DNA from: a virus
Virus record (IMG/VR): IMGVR_UViG_3300047409_000416
Span: 1 to 44,584 of that record
Direction: 5' to 3' (one strand)
Length of the DNA: 44,584 nt
Shown: positions 37,242 through 44,186 of the stretch, in pieces
Position numbering within the stretch: position 1 is the first letter of the stretch
Layout: each line of letters opens with the position of its first letter
Translations under genes and position numbers: made by a program
The notes under the pieces: model-generated
Databases searched by the model: none
What the model was told of the DNA's origin: nothing
What the model saw: the letters and a program-made list of their open reading frames with translations, nothing else

Positions 37242-37399
37242 GCCACCCGAAAGAGAACGCGATGGTGGCGCTATTCGTGGCGGCCGTGATCGTCGTCTTC
37301 GGCCTAGCGGCGCCGCTTCACTCGACCGCCCGGCACATCGAAGCGCTACTCGTGCTCGCGCTACTCGGAATAACCGCGTGGCTCGTGGGCCGGACGTAA
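37238..37399 (+). CDS. 53-aa two-segment membrane protein
   Basis: ATG at 37238 overlapping the previous gene's end. Two hydrophobic segments (about residues 9-25, MVALFVAAVIVVFGLAA, and 35-51, IEALLVLALLGITAWLV) with a short loop containing basic residues. Small two-pass proteins can be holins or membrane anchors; none is identified here. GAGGAGGA downstream of its stop has no gene attached. Confidence 0.58.
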   Translation: MSHPKENAMVALFVAAVIVVFGLAAPLHSTARHIEALLVLALLGITAWLVGRT

Positions 37400-37484
37400 G
37401 AGAGGAGGATTTCTAGGGTCGCGCCGCCCACGACGGCAACCGGCGCCAGCCCGCGAGGGCCATCCGGTACCAGGGATTCTAACC

Positions 37485-38195
37485 TCAAACCGGACCGGCC
37501 GCCCGCTGCTTCTTTTTACGGAGTTTACGCTTCACCACTTCGCGGGTGAGGCCGAGTTCGCGCGCTATCTGGCCGGGGCTCATTCCGCCCTCGGCGAGCC
37601 CCTCGATCGTCTGATTCTCCCGCGCGTTCCCCCGCTCGATCAGCCAGCCCGGAACGCGCACCGTCCGCATCCTGCGCGCGATCAGGACGACGCCGATCCG
37701 AAGCTCGACGCCGGTCAGGTGATCGACCGAGCGGGGCTCGTGATCGACCAGGACGCGCCGCACGAGCAGATACCGGGACGGATGCACGAGCGAAAGCCAG
37801 TCGAGATGTCGGCGAAGCTCTCTATAGGACCCGTGGCGGTCGTAGCGGGCCCGGAGCGCCTCCCAGGCCTCGCCCATCTCCTCGACGTCGCCGAGCCTCG
37901 GAGGGCTCGTGGCGCGCGGCAGCTGATTCGCCTCCTCTAAAGGAAGCTCGATGTAGGCGTCCCACGCGGCCTCGCCGTCGCGCCGTTTCCAGCCCTCGCC
38001 GTCGCAGACCAGGCAAAGTGTCCAGCCTGCCCGGACGCGAACCTCTCCGCGGCGCCTACAGGTCTCGCAGGGGACGTACCGGGAGGGCGATGGGCCCGAG
38101 CCCGGCTCGATTGAGCCCTTCGGCGTCGGATACGGATCGTTCAGCGTTTCGAGCAGCAGGTAGACCCGCTGGGCTCGTTCGGCGAGAGAGAGCAT
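37485..38195 (-). CDS. Zinc-finger plus helix-turn-helix protein
   Basis: 236 aa from the ATG at 38195 (GGAGG upstream); a longer frame lacks support. Residues about 40-70 hold two CxxC pairs (PCETCRRRGEV and LCLVCDGEG), like a DnaJ-type zinc finger. The C-terminal end has GGMSPGQIARELGLTREVVK and a basic tail, a helix-turn-helix. It is on the opposite strand to the neighbouring early genes, facing a divergent 280-nt gap before the SSB gene, so it could regulate that operon. Confidence 0.65.
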   Translation of the reverse strand: MLSLAERAQRVYLLLETLNDPYPTPKGSIEPGSGPSPSRYVPCETCRRRGEVRVRAGWTLCLVCDGEGWKRRDGEAAWDAYIELPLEEANQLPRATSPPRLGDVEEMGEAWEALRARYDRHGSYRELRRHLDWLSLVHPSRYLLVRRVLVDHEPRSVDHLTGVELRIGVVLIARRMRTVRVPGWLIERGNARENQTIEGLAEGGMSPGQIARELGLTREVVKRKLRKKKQRAAGPV

Positions 38196-38277
38196 GAACC
38201 TCCAGGCTCCCTCGCGGCCTCGGTCGCGCCCGAGTCTACCGGAACAGGTTTTCGGGTAGGTTCTCGGCGGGTGGGAC

Positions 38278-38303
38278 GGCAGACGACATCGGTCGTCAGC
38301 CGC
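38278..38303. promoter_or_regulatory. Hairpin in divergent gap
   Basis: GGCAGACGAC-ATCG-GTCGTCAGCC: a ten-position stem with one mismatch, in the gap between the zinc-finger/HTH gene and the SSB operon. Possible operator or leader hairpin. The gap is also where divergent promoters must lie. Confidence 0.4.
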
Positions 38304-38475
38304 CCAGGGCTGGCGACCTCGGTACTGCGGCCTGAGGGGTGATCGAGGGTGCGCCGAGCCGTTTTTCCCGCTATTTGCGAGTTTTTCAGAAGTCATGGAT
38401 TTCAGCCCCGTTCGGGATGGACACGCGCGCCCGAAATCGGCATGATTCCTAGCTTCCCATCTAAGGGGGCCGACG

Positions 38476-39048
38476 ATGGCAGTTCTGGAAGCGAATATCA
38501 CGAAGGTCGAGAAGGACGAATCGACCGGCTGGTACACGATCCGCACCGACGACAGCGAGATAAAGCGGCTCGCGACGAAGCAGGAGAAGCCCGCCCGTGA
38601 GGCGGCCGCGCTCAGGCGCGACAACGTGCGCGCCGCCCTGACCTACACGCAGCGCGACAAGCCGCGCGAAGACGGAGGCGTGTTCAAGAACTACTACCTC
38701 GACAAGGCCGAGCCCGCGGCGTCGAGCAACGGGGCCGCCGACGACGGGATCGAGGTCGTCCGCGGCGCCCCGTCACGGAAGACCGACCCGGACGACGCCT
38801 GGCGGATGTGTCTCAACAAGGGCGGCGAGCTTGCCGTCGGGACGATGCCGCTGATGCCGATCGAGCAGCGCGACTTCGACACCCAGAAACGACTCGCGAC
38901 CGCCTGGGCCCGGTTCTTCTTCTTCACCCCACTACCGGCCGAGGAGGTCCCCGCCGCCGCCGCCCCGGCGAGCCGCGGGCCCGGCGCCTACGACGACCCC
39001 GCCAACTTCGACCCGCCGCCCTCGCCCGACGACGATATCCCGTTCTGA
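38476..39048 (+). CDS. Single-stranded DNA-binding protein-like
   Basis: 190 aa. Residues 1-80 read as an OB-fold-like strand pattern (VLEANITKVEKDESTGWYTI; VRAALTYTQRDKPREDGGV), the centre carries more fold elements, and the C-terminal 45 residues are disordered, ending in DDDIPF (residues 185-190). The SSB C-terminal tip is the classic protein-docking tail of bacterial SSBs. Likely coats ssDNA and recruits partners such as the exonuclease encoded 450 nt downstream. Confidence 0.75.
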   Translation: MAVLEANITKVEKDESTGWYTIRTDDSEIKRLATKQEKPAREAAALRRDNVRAALTYTQRDKPREDGGVFKNYYLDKAEPAASSNGAADDGIEVVRGAPSRKTDPDDAWRMCLNKGGELAVGTMPLMPIEQRDFDTQKRLATAWARFFFFTPLPAEEVPAAAAPASRGPGAYDDPANFDPPPSPDDDIPF

Positions 39049-39050
39049 AA

Positions 39051-39335
39051 ATGACCGTCCCGAGCCCCGCAGACCCGACGATCCCGAGCCCGGCGATGGC
39101 CCTCACCGCCGCGCAGCTGCTCGACAAGATCAGAGAGCGGGGCGGGCGGCCCTACCGGATGGCCGACGAGCGCGCGTTCGTGCTCACCTCGGACGAGAAG
39201 CTCGCCGCGTGGCTACTCGACATCGGCGGGCGGCCCTACCAGGCAAAGAGCACCGCCGAGAACGACTACCCCTCGGACATCTGGATTCACACGATCCCGG
39301 TCACCGGGCCCTCGGTTTGGGAGAGCCTCGGATGA
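39051..39335 (+). CDS. Hypothetical protein
   Basis: 94 aa, ATG two nt after the SSB stop; an internal MALTAAQLLDKIRERGG could be the actual start. Mixed fold (RMADERAFVLTSDEKLAAWL then DIWIHTIPVTG). No family recognised. ATGA overlap with the next gene. Confidence 0.6.
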   Translation: MTVPSPADPTIPSPAMALTAAQLLDKIRERGGRPYRMADERAFVLTSDEKLAAWLLDIGGRPYQAKSTAENDYPSDIWIHTIPVTGPSVWESLG

Positions 39336-39511
39336 GCGAAATCAGCACGACCTACCGCGGCTACACGGTCGTCGTCAAAGGCAAATATTTCACGATCCTC
39401 GACCGCGAAGGGAAAGCGCTCGGGATTCACACCACCCACGCCGCGATGCGGCTGCACGTCCGGCGCCTACTTCGCGCCGAGCGGGAGAAGAGGGCCCGTG
39501 CCGACGCTTGA
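39332..39511 (+). CDS. Small hypothetical protein
   Basis: 59 aa, ATGA-coupled. SEISTTYRGYTVVVKGKYFT and ILDREGKALGIHTTHAAMRL then a basic helix (HVRRLLRAEREKRARADA). Possible nucleic-acid-binding. Overlaps the start of the exonuclease gene by 14 nt. Confidence 0.62.
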   Translation: MSEISTTYRGYTVVVKGKYFTILDREGKALGIHTTHAAMRLHVRRLLRAEREKRARADA

Positions 39512-40364
39512 CGCCTCCCAGTACGAGGTCGCGAGCGCGCTCGCCGAATGGAATCTCGGGCCCTGGCTCGACCACCTCTCCCCTTCCAGTCTTTCCATGA
39601 TCCGGCGCTGCCCGCGGCAGTTTCAGGAGCGCTACCTCCACGGCCGCAAGGAGCGGCCCGCCGAGGCGCCGGTCGTCGGCACCGCCGTCCACGCCGGGCT
39701 AGAGCGCAACTTCGTCCAGAAGATCGCGAGCCACGACGACCTCCCGACCCACGAGCTTCTCGACTGGTACACGGACGAGGGATTCGTCGAGACCGTCCGC
39801 AAGGAACAGGAGAAGTCAGGCACCGAGATTTTCTGGGACACCGACCCGGACGCGGCGATGATCCGCGGCCGCAAGATGCTCGGCGAGTACCGCAACGCCG
39901 TCGCCCCGAGGATTCAGCCGCTCTCGGTCGAGGGCTCGATCTCGGTCGATCTTGGTCTCCCCGTCCCCGTGATCGGCCGCTTCGACCTTCTCAGGGAGAC
40001 GAGCACGATCGACTGGAAGACCGGCAAGAGCGCGAAACGGAAGCCGCAGGAGTCATGGCGGATACAGGCGGCCGTGTACGGCGAGGCGACCGGCAAGCCC
40101 GTCGAGTTCCACTCGGTCTCGGCAACAGCGAAAGGGACCGTGACGATCGTCACCCCTTTGGAAGCCGAGGCCCTGCTCGTGCAGCCGACCGAACGTGAGC
40201 GCGCCCAGATTCGCCGCACCGTTCAAGCCGTCGCCGCCGAAGCCGTCTTTTACATGAGGCTGTACGGGCCGGATGAGTCCTGGCCGACCCACGGCCGCTT
40301 TCACGACTGGGCCTGTGGCTACTGCGGTTTTCGGAACGACTGCCCGGCCTGGGAGGAGGAGTGA
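39498..40364 (+). CDS. Cas4/RecB-type PD-(D/E)XK exonuclease
   Basis: 288 aa, GTG start. Motifs of the PDDEXK nuclease family: SPSSLSMIRRCPRQFQERYL near residues 28-47, then GTAVHAGLE, GRFDLL with D163, and TIDWKTGKSAK with D172 and K174, and QAAVYG. The C-terminus has WACGYCGFRNDCPAW, three cysteines of the type that hold an iron-sulphur cluster in Cas4/AddB-like nucleases. Phage enzymes of this type digest DNA ends for recombination with an SSB or annealing protein. Cotranscribed with the SSB-like gene. Confidence 0.9.
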   Translation: MPTLDASQYEVASALAEWNLGPWLDHLSPSSLSMIRRCPRQFQERYLHGRKERPAEAPVVGTAVHAGLERNFVQKIASHDDLPTHELLDWYTDEGFVETVRKEQEKSGTEIFWDTDPDAAMIRGRKMLGEYRNAVAPRIQPLSVEGSISVDLGLPVPVIGRFDLLRETSTIDWKTGKSAKRKPQESWRIQAAVYGEATGKPVEFHSVSATAKGTVTIVTPLEAEALLVQPTERERAQIRRTVQAVAAEAVFYMRLYGPDESWPTHGRFHDWACGYCGFRNDCPAWEEE

Positions 40365-40471
40365 TCGTGGCCCTCGTCTTCATGGTTGGAGTCGCCTGCG
40401 GAGCCCTTTTGAACGCCCTCTGGGATGACGTGGTGGAGCTACTCGACCTCTACCGGGAGGAGCGGCGATGA
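40361..40471 (+). CDS. 36-aa membrane microprotein
   Basis: GTG start overlapping the previous TGA, with GGGAGGAGGA upstream. One hydrophobic helix (MIVALVFMVGVACGALLNAL, residues about 2-20) then a charged tail (DDVVELLDLYREERR). TGA overlaps the next ATG. Function unknown. Confidence 0.55.
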   Translation: MIVALVFMVGVACGALLNALWDDVVELLDLYREERR

Positions 40472-40845
40472 GCGACGGGCTCTCCTCCTTCCCTGACTTC
40501 GACGGCGAGACGTACAGACGCGCGCTCGACCACGAGCGGCTCGGCGCGCAGCTACTCCGCGTGGCCCGGTTGATGGGGGACGGCGACTGGAGGACGCTCA
40601 AGCAGATCGCAAACGTCACCCTCGACCCCGAGGCGAGCATCAGCGCCCGGCTCCGCGACCTCCGTAAGCGGAAGTTCGGCGGCCACACCGTCGAGCGCAA
40701 GCGGATCGTGGGCGGCCTCTACCGCTACCGGATCGTGCTCGCCGACCGAGCCAACGATGACGACTGGGGAGACGCGAAGCCGATCCCGCCCCCGACCCCG
40801 CCGCCGCCCCCTCCCAAGCCCGTCCAGGTCAGCATCTTCCAATGA
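40468..40845 (+). CDS. Winged-helix protein with possible clamp-binding tail
   Basis: 125 aa, ATGA-coupled. Residues about 25-95 look like a winged helix (DWRTLKQIANVTLDPEASIS then ARLRDLRKRKFGGHTVERKR). The tail is Pro-rich (PIPPPTPPPPPPKP) and ends in VQVSIFQ, close to the beta-clamp-binding pattern QLxLF. Could bind DNA and the host sliding clamp. Confidence 0.68.
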   Translation: MSDGLSSFPDFDGETYRRALDHERLGAQLLRVARLMGDGDWRTLKQIANVTLDPEASISARLRDLRKRKFGGHTVERKRIVGGLYRYRIVLADRANDDDWGDAKPIPPPTPPPPPPKPVQVSIFQ

Positions 40846-41492
40846 CTCTCGCCCCCTCAGAGACCTACAAGGTGCGCGGCCTCAAAGGGCCCGCCTACCA
40901 AGTCGGCCCCGGCTGCTCGAACCCGAACTGCGCGAGCTACGCCGACGACCCGCACCACATCTGGAGCCGCCGCAAGCTCGGCGGGCCCTTCGATTGGGTC
41001 GAGGTCGAGGAGCGCACCTTCGCGAACAAGACCGGCGTCTGCCGCCCCTGCCACGACGACCTGACCGGCCGTGTCGGCGGGCACCGGGCGGCGATCGAGT
41101 ACGAGGACGGCCTCTTCTTCTGGGCGCTCGTGAACGACCAGGGCAGCCAGAGAACCGGGCTCCTCGACCCCCAACCTCCGACTCCTGAGAATCTCTCGCG
41201 GGCCCTCGGTCACAGCCCGGAGTCGGAGGCCTGCCCGTTTTGCGGGCAACCACCGCGGCGGCGAGCCGAGAGGAGCGCCTTGGCTCGCCGTCGCAAGTCT
41301 TGGATCGTGAAGGTCCCCGACGACGCCGAAGACGGAGCCGAGATTCTCGACACCCTCGTGGACGACATCGGGCTCACGATCGGCGTCGATCCCGTGGCGA
41401 GCGGGCGCTACTACATCCTCCTCCCCGCCCTCTACCACGCCTGCCAATCCAAAGCCGCCTTTGTCGAGAGTCTGAAAGGGGTCGGCGGGTGA
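40842..41492 (+). CDS. HNH-like endonuclease, possibly fused to a second small domain
   Basis: 216 aa. Residues about 24-75 form an HNH-like motif: CSNPNCASYADDPHHIWSRR, then ERTFANKTGVCRPCHDDLTG, with the two His of DPHH and CxxC/CxxCH zinc ligands. A Cys pair (ACPFCGQ) and basic segment follow at about 130-150. Inside the frame the DNA keeps a partial copy of the start-associated element (GGGCCCTCGGTCAC, about 41199), suggesting that the C-terminal 70 aa were once a separate gene. HNH enzymes near terminase or recombination genes are common. Confidence 0.75.
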   Translation: MTLAPSETYKVRGLKGPAYQVGPGCSNPNCASYADDPHHIWSRRKLGGPFDWVEVEERTFANKTGVCRPCHDDLTGRVGGHRAAIEYEDGLFFWALVNDQGSQRTGLLDPQPPTPENLSRALGHSPESEACPFCGQPPRRRAERSALARRRKSWIVKVPDDAEDGAEILDTLVDDIGLTIGVDPVASGRYYILLPALYHACQSKAAFVESLKGVGG

Positions 41493-41563
41493 GCGTCGAG
41501 CTTCTGATCGTGATCCTTTTCATGGTCGTCCTGGCCGCCCTCTACTTCGCGAGCAGGCGATGA
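41489..41563 (+). CDS. 24-aa membrane microprotein
   Basis: GTG start overlapping the previous TGA. MSVELLIVILFMVVLAALYF with ASRR: almost entirely one membrane helix. TGA overlaps the next gene's ATG (ATGA). Translation is probable by coupling; function unknown. Confidence 0.45.
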   Translation: MSVELLIVILFMVVLAALYFASRR

Positions 41564-41820
41564 AGCCCCGCTACGTCGTCTCCTCGGTCACCGGCTATCC
41601 GATCATCGAGAGCGGAGCCACCTCGGGAGTCGCCCCGAAGTCGATCTGGTCCGTGCTCGACTCGGCCTTCTGCTTCGAGCCGGTGACGACCGTCCGCCAC
41701 CACTACTCCTACGGCGAGCGCGGCGAGCGCGAAGCCCGCAGACTCGCCGCCGAGTTGAACGCGCTCGACCTGCTCGGGCCGCCGCCGCCGCCCGCCCTCT
41801 GCGCTGGGAACGGCCGATGA
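41560..41820 (+). CDS. Hypothetical protein
   Basis: 86 aa, ATGA-coupled. KPRYVVSSVTGYPIIESGAT then FEPVTTVRHHYSYGERGERE and a helical AARRLAAELNALDLL with a Pro-rich end. No family recognised. Confidence 0.62.
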   Translation: MKPRYVVSSVTGYPIIESGATSGVAPKSIWSVLDSAFCFEPVTTVRHHYSYGERGEREARRLAAELNALDLLGPPPPPALCAGNGR

Positions 41821-42149
41821 CGACCTCCTACAAGGGCCGCCGCGACAAAGGGATCAGAGGCGAGCGCGAAGTCCGGGCGATCCTCGAAGAAGCCGGGTAC
41901 GACGTCCGTGGGCTCGAAGGCCTCGGCGACCACCTCGCCCTGAAACAGCGCACCCCGAAGGTTCTCCCCGAGACGCTCGTGCTCCACGTCGAGGTGAAAC
42001 GACAGGAGACGCTCAGGCCCGACGTCTGGGCCCGCCAGGCGGCCGCCGAGGCCCCGAACGGCGCCACCCCCGTCGTCGCCTACCGCCGCTCCAAGGAGCC
42101 GTGGCGGGTCACGCTCAGCCTCGAAGACTTCCTGGGGCTCATCTCGTGA
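41817..42149 (+). CDS. Holliday junction resolvase-like PDDEXK protein
   Basis: 110 aa. KGIRGEREVRAILEEAGYDV, then GLGDHLAL and LHVEVKRQETLRPDVWARQ: the E...D...ExK arrangement of Hjc/VRR-type nucleases (E in GERE, D in GLGDHLAL, EVK). Followed by PNGATPVVAYRRSKEPW, the strand next to the active site. Such small nucleases resolve branched DNA before packaging. Confidence 0.8.
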   Translation: MTTSYKGRRDKGIRGEREVRAILEEAGYDVRGLEGLGDHLALKQRTPKVLPETLVLHVEVKRQETLRPDVWARQAAAEAPNGATPVVAYRRSKEPWRVTLSLEDFLGLIS

Positions 42150-42412
42150 CCCACCTCCCCGTCCCGGCGCCGTTCGCGATGAACTACACCGCCGCCCTGC
42201 GCGAATCGCCGTTCCTCTCCACCCTCGACCTCGCGTTCAGGTCGAAAGCCGAGGAGTGCAACCGGCTCGGCGCCGAGAACCTCAGGCTCAAAGTCGAGAA
42301 CGAGACCCTCAAGCGCCGCCTCAGAGACGCCCGCCACCGGCAGGAACTCTGGAAGGAACGGCAGCACAGCTGGCGCCAACGCGAAGCCGAGCTACTCGGA
42401 GCGATCGGATGA
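42146..42412 (+). CDS. Coiled-coil protein
   Basis: 88 aa from GTG at 42146 overlapping the previous stop. Residues about 30-85 are a coiled coil (SKAEECNRLGAENLRLKVEN, ETLKRRLRDARHRQELWKER). Small, possibly DNA- or protein-tethering. Overlaps the next ATG. Confidence 0.62.
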   Translation: MTHLPVPAPFAMNYTAALRESPFLSTLDLAFRSKAEECNRLGAENLRLKVENETLKRRLRDARHRQELWKERQHSWRQREAELLGAIG

Positions 42413-42666
42413 TCGTCGGCGGCGAGAAGATCAGCGAGACGGCCGAGCGCGTGCTCTCGAAGATCGACCGCGACGACGTAGCCGACCTCATCGAGGTCGA
42501 TCAGGTCATGGTCATCGTCGCCGTCAACTTCGGCGGTGACGAGGCCGAGGAGAGCGAGACCGGCGCCCTCTACTACCGCTGCACGTCCGCCCGCGGCTAC
42601 GTCCAACGCGGCCTGCTTACCTACGCCGCCGAGGCTGTCCGCTTCAACCGACAGGTCGAAGGATGA
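42409..42666 (+). CDS. Hypothetical protein
   Basis: 85 aa. IVGGEKISETAERVLSKIDR and DDVADLIEVDQVMVIVAVNF, then ALYYRCTSARGYVQRGLLTY. Mixed helix/strand, no family recognised. Coupled on both sides by ATGA overlaps. Confidence 0.6.
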   Translation: MIVGGEKISETAERVLSKIDRDDVADLIEVDQVMVIVAVNFGGDEAEESETGALYYRCTSARGYVQRGLLTYAAEAVRFNRQVEG

Positions 42667-42923
42667 GCGCCCCGAAGAAATACTGGCGGGAGCTACTCCG
42701 GCACCTCCCCGACGGCTACAAGATCGACTACCAACGGGTCCCCGCCAAAGACCGGCAGGCCGCGCGCAGGCTCGGGAAACACCCCGTCGTCTACACCCCC
42801 GACGGCACGATCCTCCGCGCCCACAACGGGCAGCCCGTCACCGTCTCAGGCACCCCCGGCACCCTCTACTCCCTCAAAGCCGACCTCAACGGGATCAAGC
42901 GCGCCGGGGTCCCCGTCAGATGA
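42663..42923 (+). CDS. HicA-like fold protein
   Basis: 86 aa. WRELLRHLPDGYKIDYQRVP then YTPDGTILRAHNGQPVTVSG and TPGTLYSLKADLNGIKRAGV. The pattern (helix, basic strand, PDG, TPG-x-LKxxLxGIKRAG) resembles the HicA/YcfA double-stranded-RNA-binding fold seen in toxins and phage proteins. The conserved catalytic His of HicA is not obvious, so it may bind RNA or protein without toxin activity. Confidence 0.55.
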   Translation: MSAPKKYWRELLRHLPDGYKIDYQRVPAKDRQAARRLGKHPVVYTPDGTILRAHNGQPVTVSGTPGTLYSLKADLNGIKRAGVPVR

Positions 42924-43210
42924 GCGCCGCCGTCCACGCCACCAAGAACTACGTCGTGATCGAACGCAGCGCCGCCACCGCGATCAGCCGCCGCCTCCGC
43001 AAACTCGAAACCCTCGTCCGCGAAATGCACCGCGAGCGCGAAACCAACCGGACGCTGCTCGACACCGCCCTGCTCGAACTCGCCCGCGCCGAAGGCGCCA
43101 AAGACAGACGGCTGTACGCCCGCCGCTGGCTCAGAGAGCGCCGCACGATCGACGAGCAAGGCGTGACCATCGTCCATGCCGCCGCCACCACCAGCGGGGG
43201 GGATGCTTAG
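42920..43210 (+). CDS. Coiled-coil basic hypothetical protein
   Basis: 96 aa, ATGA-coupled. A helical coiled-coil core (SRRLRKLETLVREMHRERET) with a basic segment (KDRRLYARRWLRERRTIDEQ). Probably a DNA-binding or structural accessory protein. Last gene of the coupled run. Confidence 0.58.
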   Translation: MSAAVHATKNYVVIERSAATAISRRLRKLETLVREMHRERETNRTLLDTALLELARAEGAKDRRLYARRWLRERRTIDEQGVTIVHAAATTSGGDA

Positions 43211-43535
43211 ACGAAGACCCCCTCTCGACAAGCGACCGGAGAGCAGAGCACCAGTCTTCGCCGATCGGGGGCCCCCATCCATAGGACTGAGAAGACCTAG
43301 TGGGGGAATCGTACCCGGCTCAGCCGACAGCGGACGTGAGGAAGCCGACGAGCGCACGCACCGCGCGTTGAGACGACCGAAGTGACAAGTGGGGATCGGC
43401 AAGCGCAAGGAATGGGACCGCTGGAAACCTCTGACCGGCCGCCTATACGCCGCCCAGCCTTCGCCGGGGCTGGGCATTCAGACCGTCCTATCAGGGATAG
43501 ACGGACCGACGAGAAAAACGGAGGAAAAAAGCGAG
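43211..43535 (+). other. Non-coding stretch with hairpin upstream of the RAMP-like gene
   Basis: No credible gene, 325 nt. Contains palindrome GGGGGCCCCC (about 43267) and hairpin GCCCAGCC-TTCGCCGG-GGCTGGGC (43452-43475). TATCAGGGATAG near 43490 is the only AT-rich spot. Probably promoter and leader of the next gene; no clear promoter boxes found. Confidence 0.4.
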
Positions 43536-44186
43536 ATGGCAGCCACCAAGAACAAGCCAGTCGAGACCGAGTTCGAGGGCCCCAACGTCTTCGATGACGC
43601 CGTGATCCCCTACAGCGTCAGCTTCACCGTCAAGGGCGTCAAGCGCTTCTTCTTCAACGCGCCAAACGTCGATGCCTACATCCGCGGCGACGAGCGCCGC
43701 AAAGCAGGCGTCAAGCGTCTCCACGAGCCCGACTATGAGGAGAAGGTCTGGAGGGACGACGGAGTTCTCTGCGTCCCCGGCAACGAGTTCATCAAGGCGA
43801 TGAGCGAGATGAGCCGAGGCCTGCCCGATCCGACCAAGAGCGGCGCCCGCTCGATGCGCCCGATCGTTCCGCTCGCGATGGGCGCCCACGAGGAGTTCTG
43901 CCACTTCGCGAACGGCAACGGCGGACTGAAAGCCTGGGACGCGATCGACGAGCGGCTCGGACGGCTCGGGACGAAGATGGGCCCGATCCGTCGGCCGATC
44001 CTGCTTCCCGGCTGGGAGACCACGGTTACGATCGATGTCATCTGGCCCGAGGTTTTCGCGCCCGCCGACATCGCGACCCTGATGACGAGGGCCGGTCAGC
44101 GCGGGATCGGGGACGCGACCAAGATCGGCTACGGCCGCTTCATCGTTCTCTCGGTCACAGAGCCCTCCGAGATCAGCTGGACATAG
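43536..44186 (+). CDS. Unknown phage protein with RAMP/Cas7-like pattern
   Basis: 216 aa from the ATG at 43536 (GGAGG 11 nt upstream); a longer frame is not supported. The layout resembles a phage family in which an N-terminal strand and loop (IPYSVSFTVKGVKRFFFNAP) are followed by DGVLCVPGNEFIKAMSEM. A WETTVTIDVIWPEVFAPADI strand and GIGDATKIGYGRF come after. The FTVKG and late GIGD...GRF elements resemble RAMP-superfamily proteins such as Cas7, but no catalytic or repeat-binding residue is established. It lies last in the plus-strand run, outside the coupled genes. Confidence 0.62.
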   Translation: MAATKNKPVETEFEGPNVFDDAVIPYSVSFTVKGVKRFFFNAPNVDAYIRGDERRKAGVKRLHEPDYEEKVWRDDGVLCVPGNEFIKAMSEMSRGLPDPTKSGARSMRPIVPLAMGAHEEFCHFANGNGGLKAWDAIDERLGRLGTKMGPIRRPILLPGWETTVTIDVIWPEVFAPADIATLMTRAGQRGIGDATKIGYGRFIVLSVTEPSEISWT

